40,037 bases of DNA from contig JAJYTC010000022.1 in assembly GCA_021793275.1 (NCBI GenBank), forward strand, positions 1 to 40,037, in the 5' to 3' direction. This document shows positions 34,490 through 40,037 of the stretch, piece by piece; positions within the stretch are counted from its first letter, which is position 1, and the number at the start of each line of letters is the position of its first letter. This stretch comes from Deltaproteobacteria bacterium. Lineage in GTDB: Bacteria; Desulfobacterota; Syntrophobacteria; Syntrophobacterales; Syntrophobacteraceae. Position numbers and translations under genes: made by a program. The notes beneath the pieces were generated by a model that saw only the letters and a list, made by a program, of their open reading frames with translations, made no database searches and was not told the origin of the DNA.

Positions 34490-37400
34490 CTATTCGGTCT
34501 GCTGTGCCTGCTCGTTTGGCTCGAGCCTCGCGCCTTCAGCCTTTTCTTTTCTTCTCCGGGAGCGCTCGGCGAGGTTGTCGAAAATATAGAAAAAGAGCGG
34601 AACATAAAGCATGGCCAGGGTGGTCTCGCCGATCATGCCCCCCATGATTCCCGTGCCGATCGAGTGGCGGGCGTTGGCGCCCGCCCCGGTGGCTATGGCC
34701 AGCGGAAGCACGCCAAGAATGAACGCAAGCGATGTCATGATGATCGGTCGCAGCCGCTCCTCACCCGCCTTTATGGTCGCGTCCAGGATGGAATGGCCCT
34801 GCTTTCGCAAATCGACGGCAAAGGTGACCCGGAGTACTGCGTTTTTAGCCCCGAGCCCGATGAGCACCAGTAGTCCGATCTGAAAATAGACGTCGTTTTG
34901 AAGACCGCGCATCCAGTTGAAAGCCAGCGCTCCCAGGATCCCGAAGGGCACCGCCGTCATGACCGATCCCGGAAGGCTCCAGGACTCGAACTGGGCGGCC
35001 AGGACGAGAAAAACGATGATCAGACTGAAAATGAAGGCCGCAGTTGAGGTCGCACCCGCTTTTTTTTCCTCGAAGGCCATTCCCGACCACGAATAGTCGT
35101 AGCCGTAGGGAAGCACCTCGCGCGCCGTCTCTTCCATGGCCTCGATCGCATCCCCCGAGCTGTAGCCCGGGGCGGCCGAACCGGTGATCTCCGCAGCGGG
35201 AAAACCGTTGAAATGCGGCACCAGGTCCGGGCCTCTGGCGTATTCAATTTTCACCATGGCCGATAGAGGCGCCATCCGCCCCGTTTTCGACCTCACGTAC
35301 AACCTTTTGATGTCCGAGGGCTTGCGCCGGTAGCGGGCATCGGATTGAAGAATGACGTCCCACACTCGGCTGTATTGACTGAACTGGCTCACCGTGATCG
35401 AACCGAACTGGGCCTGCAGCGCGCTGTAGACATCGGCGATGGGGACCCCCTGAAGCACGCACTTCGAACGGTCGACGACAACCTTGAGCTGCTGGGAGAA
35501 GGCATTGAAAGAGGAACTCAAGCCTTTGAGCACGGGCCGCTTGCGCGCCTTGGCGAGAAACTTCCGCGTAATCTCGTAGAGCCGCGCCGGGTCCCCTGCC
35601 CCCGTATCCTGGATCCAGAACTCGAAGCCGTCCGTTGTTCCGATACCGGGAATGGCCGCCGGAAAAAGCGGGACCAGCATGCCCGAATCAATGGAGCGTG
35701 CTTTGGCGGCCGTTTCTTTAAACACCGCCCTTGCGTTTTCCTTTAGCGCCCGTTCGGCCGAGGAATAACGCTCCTTGAAGTCCTTTAGCATGATGAAAAG
35801 GGTCGCTGCGTTGGTCTTGGTCTGAAGGTCGAGCACACTGAAGCCGTTTAGAATTACCCGGTGTTTGACCGCAGGGTTTTCGGCAAACAGCTTGTCCACC
35901 TTTTCAGTGGCCCTGGCTGTGCGGTTGATGCTCGACGCATCGGGCAGAAGGAAAATGGGAAACAGATAGCCCTGGTCTTCGCCTGGCACAAAACTCGTCG
36001 GGATGATGTGAAACAGGTAAACAAGCCCTCCCATCAGCACGGCAAGCAACACAAACGCCACACCCATTCGCGTGATCATGAAGAGCACCGCATCGCCGAA
36101 AGCGCGCGTGAAGCGTTCAAACTGTCGGTTGAACCATGCGAATGGGCCGCGTTGTCGAGGAGTCCTTTGTTTGAGCATGACCCCGCACATCGCCGGGGTA
36201 AGGGTGAGGGCCACAAACCCGGAAAGAGCGACCGAGATGACGATGGTGACTGCGAATTGTTTGTAGAGTTGCCCGGTAGTGCCGGGCAGAAACGCCGCAG
36301 GAATAAAAACCGAGGCCATCACCAGCACCACCGCTACAAGCGACGTGGCGATCTGCTCCATCGCCCGGATCGTGGCCTCTCGTGGAGGAAGGTTGTACTT
36401 GATGATGTTTCGTTCGACATTTTCAACCACTACGATGGCGTCATCGACCACCATTCCGATGGCGAGTATGAGTCCGAACATCGTCAGCAGGTTGATCGAG
36501 AACCCCATCGCGAGCATGCCGGGGAAGGCGCCGATCAGCGCGACGAAGATTGCGACCGTGCAGATGATCGTAGCCCGAAAGCTCTGCAAAAAGAGGTAGA
36601 CGACCAGCACGACAAGCAGTATGGCCTCGATCAGAGTGTGAACGATCTCCTCGATCGAAAGGCGGACAAAATCCGTGGTGTCCAGAGCGATTGTGCACCT
36701 GATGCCGTCGGGCATCGTTCGTTTGAGTTCCCGCAAGGCTTTACGCACGCCTTTACTGACTGCCAGGGCGTTTGCGCCCGGTTGCTGGTAGACGGCGATG
36801 ATCGTTGCCGGGATGGAGTCCAGCCGGGTATCCTGTACGTACTGTTTGCGGCCTGCCTCCACGCGGGCGACGTCTTTTAGCCGGACAATGGAGCTGCCCT
36901 TGCCGGCGGCGCGCAGGATGATGTTTTCATACTTCGAGGCCTGGATGAAGGGAGGCTGGGTCACCACCGGCATTGTGAGTTGGGGGGCGGTGTCGGAGGG
37001 CTCCTGCCCCAGCTGGCCTGCGCCGTGCAGTGAATTTTGGCGGGCCACCGCCTCCTGGATGTCGGTCGTCGTTATCCCGAGGGAAGCCATGCGGTCCGGA
37101 TTCATCCAGATGCGCATCGCCTGGTCGGGCATATCGTAGTAAACTTCAGACTGCCCCGCCCCATTGACCCGCTTGATCGCATCGAGCACGTAGACGTTGG
37201 CGTAATTTGCGACATAGTCCGGGCTGTAGCGGCCGTCTTTGTCGGTAACGGCGATAAGCATGAGCCATGCGGTCGATTTTTTCTGCACCGACACCCCGTA
37301 CTGCACCACGGCTTGCGGAAGTTGGGGCATGGCGAGGTTTACCCGGTTTTGCACCTGCACCTGGGCGATATCGGGGTCGGTGTTGAGACTGAAATAGACG

Positions 37401-37675
37401 GTTATGGTCAACTGGCCGGTATTCGAGCTGGTCGAGGTCATATAGAGCATGTTGTCGACCCCGTTTATCTGGGCCTCGACCGGCGCGGCAACCGAATCGG
37501 CGACGGTTTTGGCGTCCGCGCCGGGGTAGGTGGTGGTGACCTGGATCTGCACGGGGGTGATTGTCGGGTACTGGGAGACCGGCAGGACCTTCATCGCCAC
37601 CAGGCCGGCTATCACGATGATGAGCGAAATGACCGCTGCGAATATGGGCCGCTCGATAAAAAATTTGCAGAACAT
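34490..37675 (-). CDS. RND efflux pump, HAE1 family (copy 1)
   Basis: 1061 residues from ATG 37675 (MFCKFFIERP), chosen because AGGAGG lies 9 bp upstream; the frame reaches 37714. Same architecture and relay residues as copy 2. Differences cluster in the periplasmic substrate region: AGQSEVYYDMPDQAM against AGQAQIFGVPDQAM (one extra residue, Tyr for the AcrB Phe178 position) and LNGFSVLDLQTKTN against VSGYSLIDNQYKTN near the Phe615/617 switch loop. The two proteins could form different homotrimers or a mixed trimer. It starts 75 bp after the fusion-protein gene. Confidence 0.95.
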   Translation of the reverse strand: MFCKFFIERPIFAAVISLIIVIAGLVAMKVLPVSQYPTITPVQIQVTTTYPGADAKTVADSVAAPVEAQINGVDNMLYMTSTSSNTGQLTITVYFSLNTDPDIAQVQVQNRVNLAMPQLPQAVVQYGVSVQKKSTAWLMLIAVTDKDGRYSPDYVANYANVYVLDAIKRVNGAGQSEVYYDMPDQAMRIWMNPDRMASLGITTTDIQEAVARQNSLHGAGQLGQEPSDTAPQLTMPVVTQPPFIQASKYENIILRAAGKGSSIVRLKDVARVEAGRKQYVQDTRLDSIPATIIAVYQQPGANALAVSKGVRKALRELKRTMPDGIRCTIALDTTDFVRLSIEEIVHTLIEAILLVVLVVYLFLQSFRATIICTVAIFVALIGAFPGMLAMGFSINLLTMFGLILAIGMVVDDAIVVVENVERNIIKYNLPPREATIRAMEQIATSLVAVVLVMASVFIPAAFLPGTTGQLYKQFAVTIVISVALSGFVALTLTPAMCGVMLKQRTPRQRGPFAWFNRQFERFTRAFGDAVLFMITRMGVAFVLLAVLMGGLVYLFHIIPTSFVPGEDQGYLFPIFLLPDASSINRTARATEKVDKLFAENPAVKHRVILNGFSVLDLQTKTNAATLFIMLKDFKERYSSAERALKENARAVFKETAAKARSIDSGMLVPLFPAAIPGIGTTDGFEFWIQDTGAGDPARLYEITRKFLAKARKRPVLKGLSSSFNAFSQQLKVVVDRSKCVLQGVPIADVYSALQAQFGSITVSQFSQYSRVWDVILQSDARYRRKPSDIKRLYVRSKTGRMAPLSAMVKIEYARGPDLVPHFNGFPAAEITGSAAPGYSSGDAIEAMEETAREVLPYGYDYSWSGMAFEEKKAGATSTAAFIFSLIIVFLVLAAQFESWSLPGSVMTAVPFGILGALAFNWMRGLQNDVYFQIGLLVLIGLGAKNAVLRVTFAVDLRKQGHSILDATIKAGEERLRPIIMTSLAFILGVLPLAIATGAGANARHSIGTGIMGGMIGETTLAMLYVPLFFYIFDNLAERSRRRKEKAEGARLEPNEQAQQTE
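34559..35022. repeat. Near-identical 3' segment, RND copy 1
   Basis: Partner of 31345-31808. The ends of the two tandem pump genes share far more identity than their middles, which suggests recent gene conversion or strong constraint on the C-terminal membrane half. Confidence 0.85.
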
Positions 37676-37750
37676 GCGGTGGCGCCTCCTGTGCTCGCAA
37701 CTGCGAGACGACAAGCCGAAAGAAATATGAGGCCGCTGCTTTTCCCTCTC

Positions 37751-38995
37751 TTATCGACTTGCGCTCTTGGCTGAATCGCCCGCAGCACCGGCGCCGCCCT
37801 CTGCCTTCTTTTCATCCGATAATGGCGTCGCTTTCACCAATGAGCCCGGACGCAGCCTGAGTACCCCGTCGACCACCACCCGATCGCCCTTTCGAAGCCC
37901 ATCGTTGATGAACCAGTCGTTCCCGTGCCATTCCCCGACCGTTACCGGGCGAGGCTCGGCCCTGCCGTCTTTTTCCACCACCCAGACCACATACCCCTTG
38001 GAGGTCGGCTGGACCGCCCGTTGAGGCACAAGAACCGCCTTTCGCCGCACCGCGCCCTTCAACCGTACATGCACATACTGGTTGGGGCGCAATATCCCCT
38101 GCGGGTTGTCGACCGTGGCCCGGATCAGAAATGTGCCCGTCCGGGAGTCATAGGAAGGATTTGCAAAGGTGACCTTGCCGGTGTAGCGAAAGACCGTTCC
38201 GTCGGAAAGGATTACCTCGGCAATGAAATTCTTGTCCTTTGGCTCGACCAGCAGTCCCTTCGCAATCTCGTCGCGGTACCGCAGCCAGTCGTTTTCCGAG
38301 ACGCTGAAGTTGATATAGACCGGCGAGATGACCGACACGGTGGTCAGCAGGCTGTTGGAGGGATGCAGATAGGTCCCGTCGGCCTGTTGGGCATAGCTTG
38401 AAATGCCCGTTACCGGAGAAGTAATCACTGTGTAGGAAAGATTTAGCGCGGCCTGCTCCACCTTGGCTTTTGCTTCTTCGACCGCTGCCGAAGTCGACTC
38501 GAACCTGCCGATCGCATCGTCGAGGTCCTTTTGGCTAACTGCGCTCGCGGCAGCCAGAGGTCTTACGCGCGCCAGGTTAAGGCGTGCGACCTCAAGGGCT
38601 GCCTTTTGCCTGGCAAGGACGGCCCTGGCTTGGTCAAGCTGTGCCTTGAAAGGCTTCTGGTCCATCAGAAAAAGCTTCTGTCCTTTTTTGACTATGCTGC
38701 CCTCGGTGTAGAGGCGCTTATCGAGGAAGCCGCTCACACGAGCCTCGATGTTTACCTCCTGAGAACTTTCCACCCGTGCGATGAATTTAAAGGAGACAGG
38801 CACGTCAGCCGGCGAAACCGTGATCGTCGAAACCTTCACCGCACCCTGTTCCATATCGGATTGGCGAGCGTCGCGGCTTCCGCACCCGAACCCTCCCGCC
38901 ACCGTAAAGGACACGAGCAAGACGCAGAAAAACAGCCTTCCGCAGGTGATTCCACACCACGCCCGCACAGGTCCTGAAAAAACCGCGCGTCGCAC
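37751..38995 (-). CDS. RND periplasmic membrane-fusion protein (AcrA/MexA type)
   Basis: 414 residues from GTG 38995, with AGGAGG 6 bp upstream. The N-terminus is a signal with a possible lipid-anchored cysteine (TVAGGFGCGS, non-ideal lipobox). Lipoyl/barrel-sandwich halves flank a coiled-coil hairpin (about 130-190, AQLDQARAVLARQKAALEVA). TVITSPVTGISSYAQQADGTY is the returning lipoyl strand, then beta-barrel and membrane-proximal domains (RPNQYVHVRLKG, VPQRAVQPT). It bridges the RND pumps and the OprM-type channel. It is the second gene of the efflux operon, 65 bp after the DUF4410 gene. Confidence 0.95.
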   Translation of the reverse strand: MRRAVFSGPVRAWCGITCGRLFFCVLLVSFTVAGGFGCGSRDARQSDMEQGAVKVSTITVSPADVPVSFKFIARVESSQEVNIEARVSGFLDKRLYTEGSIVKKGQKLFLMDQKPFKAQLDQARAVLARQKAALEVARLNLARVRPLAAASAVSQKDLDDAIGRFESTSAAVEEAKAKVEQAALNLSYTVITSPVTGISSYAQQADGTYLHPSNSLLTTVSVISPVYINFSVSENDWLRYRDEIAKGLLVEPKDKNFIAEVILSDGTVFRYTGKVTFANPSYDSRTGTFLIRATVDNPQGILRPNQYVHVRLKGAVRRKAVLVPQRAVQPTSKGYVVWVVEKDGRAEPRPVTVGEWHGNDWFINDGLRKGDRVVVDGVLRLRPGSLVKATPLSDEKKAEGGAGAAGDSAKSASR

Positions 38996-39060
38996 GATCT
39001 TCCTCCTGTTTGCACTGACACTCTATCAAGAAGGTTAATAGAGCGCATGACAATGCGCCC

Positions 39061-39717
39061 TCAGTGGGCTGAGGATTCCGACACCAGCTTTGCGACCGCA
39101 TCGGCGATCTGCCGGGCCGTCTTTTTCACGTCCCTTTCCGGGGCCATTTTCGACATCACGAACTTGCCTGCGGCTACATAGGGGTTCTTGGTGATCACGG
39201 CCCCCGGCATCATACCGGTCTTCGAATTGGCGCCGAATACGGCAAAAGGCGTTCGGCCGCCACTCCCCAGATCGGTAACCGACACCTGTATCTGCATGTT
39301 GGTCGAGCCGGCCCCGAACCCCACCATCGTACGCGCAACGCGGCTACCCTCATCGGCGTTGACGAACGTCCCCTGCACCAGCCAGCCCTTATGCGGGTAC
39401 GGTTCGCCGGGGGAAAGTCTCACTGCCGGGATGGACTTGCCCCGCAGGTCCCCGGTAAGAGCATTGGACATCGCCGCGACCAGCCTGGCCTCTTTAGCCT
39501 GCGGGTCCTCCTGCATTATCCGAGGCCGGTTCAAAATGCGCGGTCGTCTCGCGGGCGTCTCCAGGGTATGGTTGACGAAATCCGCAACATAGATCACGCC
39601 GGGTCTTGCGGGTTTCAAGGATGGAGCACCGGCTTCCGCCTCATTTCGACCACTCGCCCGCGCAACAAGAAACAATGCAATTGCGGCGACTGAAAGACCG
39701 ATTATGGTTTTTTTCAT
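39061..39717 (-). CDS. Exported DUF4410-like protein
   Basis: 218 residues from ATG 39717, chosen because TTGGAG lies 7 bp upstream; the frame reaches 39873 without family-like sequence. A signal peptide (KKTIIGLSVAAIALFLVA) without a lipobox is followed by VIYVADFVNHTLETP, WLVQGTFVNADEGSRVARTMVGFGAG, given in two parts (WLVQGTFVNADEG and SRVARTMVGFGAG), and MQIQVSVTDL, which match DUF4410. Predicted periplasmic, function unknown. It is the first gene of the efflux operon, so it may be an accessory of the pump. Moderately sure of the family. Confidence 0.75.
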   Translation of the reverse strand: MKKTIIGLSVAAIALFLVARASGRNEAEAGAPSLKPARPGVIYVADFVNHTLETPARRPRILNRPRIMQEDPQAKEARLVAAMSNALTGDLRGKSIPAVRLSPGEPYPHKGWLVQGTFVNADEGSRVARTMVGFGAGSTNMQIQVSVTDLGSGGRTPFAVFGANSKTGMMPGAVITKNPYVAAGKFVMSKMAPERDVKKTARQIADAVAKLVSESSAH

Positions 39718-40037
39718 TCGAGACTCCAAAAAGATGGTTAGAGTTTGATCCACTCCGTTTTCACCGTCGGCCTGGATAGAGCGAAAATTAACGCATCGAG
39801 CCCGTCCCTGTATTCCGGGTAAGTCGTCCCGGTCCCGGGAGCTTAATATTTGAAATTTGACCTCGATGGCCACCCAGACGAATGATGCAGGCTTACGCCG
39901 GAGGCCCTGTTTGAATCCTTACAATTACCCACACGTACCCCCAAGGTCGGTGGTCCGGATGAGATGAAAAATATTTGTGTTAATCGTTGTGGACACACTT
40001 GCCCCCGCCACTTTTTTGTGTCAATATTGAGGTCATG
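39718..40037. other. Region upstream of the efflux operon
   Basis: 320 bp without a supported gene. It holds a CCGGG/CCCGG inverted repeat (39815-39819 and 39828-39832) that could be an operator. It also has two copies of TTTGTGTYAAT (39974-39984 and 40015-40025) near the edge. No convincing sigma-70 promoter was found on the minus strand. Confidence 0.35.

Noticed and set aside
39985-40020. Possible sigma-54 promoter (TGGACACACTTGC) near the right edge
   Set aside because: The GG-GC spacing is 10 rather than the required 12 bp, and there is no gene in the window on that strand to serve.

Overview
This is about 40 kb of a GC-rich bacterial chromosome, probably from an anaerobic Desulfobacterota (Syntrophobacter-like) lineage. 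That placement is an inference. It rests on a complex I operon with fused nuoCD, an AMP-forming acyl-CoA synthetase beside a Pat-type CoA-ligase/GNAT protein, an FMN hydroxy-acid oxidoreductase with an N-terminal cysteine cluster, and the codon style. No rRNA, CRISPR array, prophage or complete insertion sequence is visible.

Layout. (1) 1-7.7 kb, minus strand: NADH-quinone oxidoreductase operon nuoA, CBS-domain gene, nuoB, nuoCD, nuoE, nuoF, nuoG. nuoG runs off the left edge. The CBS gene inside the operon is unusual. (2) 7.9-10.5 kb, plus strand: a truncated HAD-phosphatase remnant, dprA with a good promoter and terminator, and a metallo-beta-lactamase-fold hydrolase. (3) 10.5-15 kb: a divergent pair, acyl-CoA synthetase (minus) and an ADP-forming-CoA-ligase/GNAT protein (plus). 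The synthetase carries the PX4GK lysine motif that Pat enzymes acetylate. The Pat-like protein has lost about 75 residues of its ATP-grasp domain. (4) 15-16.9 kb, minus: FMN-dependent alpha-hydroxy-acid oxidoreductase and a DUF433/DUF5615 toxin-antitoxin-like pair. (5) 17.3-22.5 kb, plus: topA, prepilin peptidase, rsmE, an acidic zinc-ribbon protein, then tRNA-Phe with its own promoter and terminator. (6) 22.5-24 kb: a sparse region with two divergent small cysteine-rich ORFs (one interrupted by in-frame TGA codons exactly where its partner has cysteines), an NTF2-like fragment, a 4-oxalocrotonate tautomerase and a candidate small RNA. (7) 24.2-27.1 kb, minus: exported-protein operon DUF3313 lipoprotein, DUF3300, DUF2950. 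(8) 27.4-29.7 kb, minus: a 7TM histidine kinase and a NarL-type response regulator. (9) 29.8-39.7 kb, minus: efflux operon DUF4410 protein, membrane-fusion protein, two tandem RND pumps, outer-membrane factor.

How the parts fit. Complex I handles NADH and quinone electron flow, perhaps with the CBS protein as a nucleotide sensor. The synthetase/Pat pair points to acyl-CoA supply controlled by lysine acylation. The right-hand third is an envelope block: a tripartite efflux system, a two-component system placed between it and a set of exported proteins, and two predicted periplasmic or lipoprotein accessories. Co-regulation of this block is inferred from gene order only.
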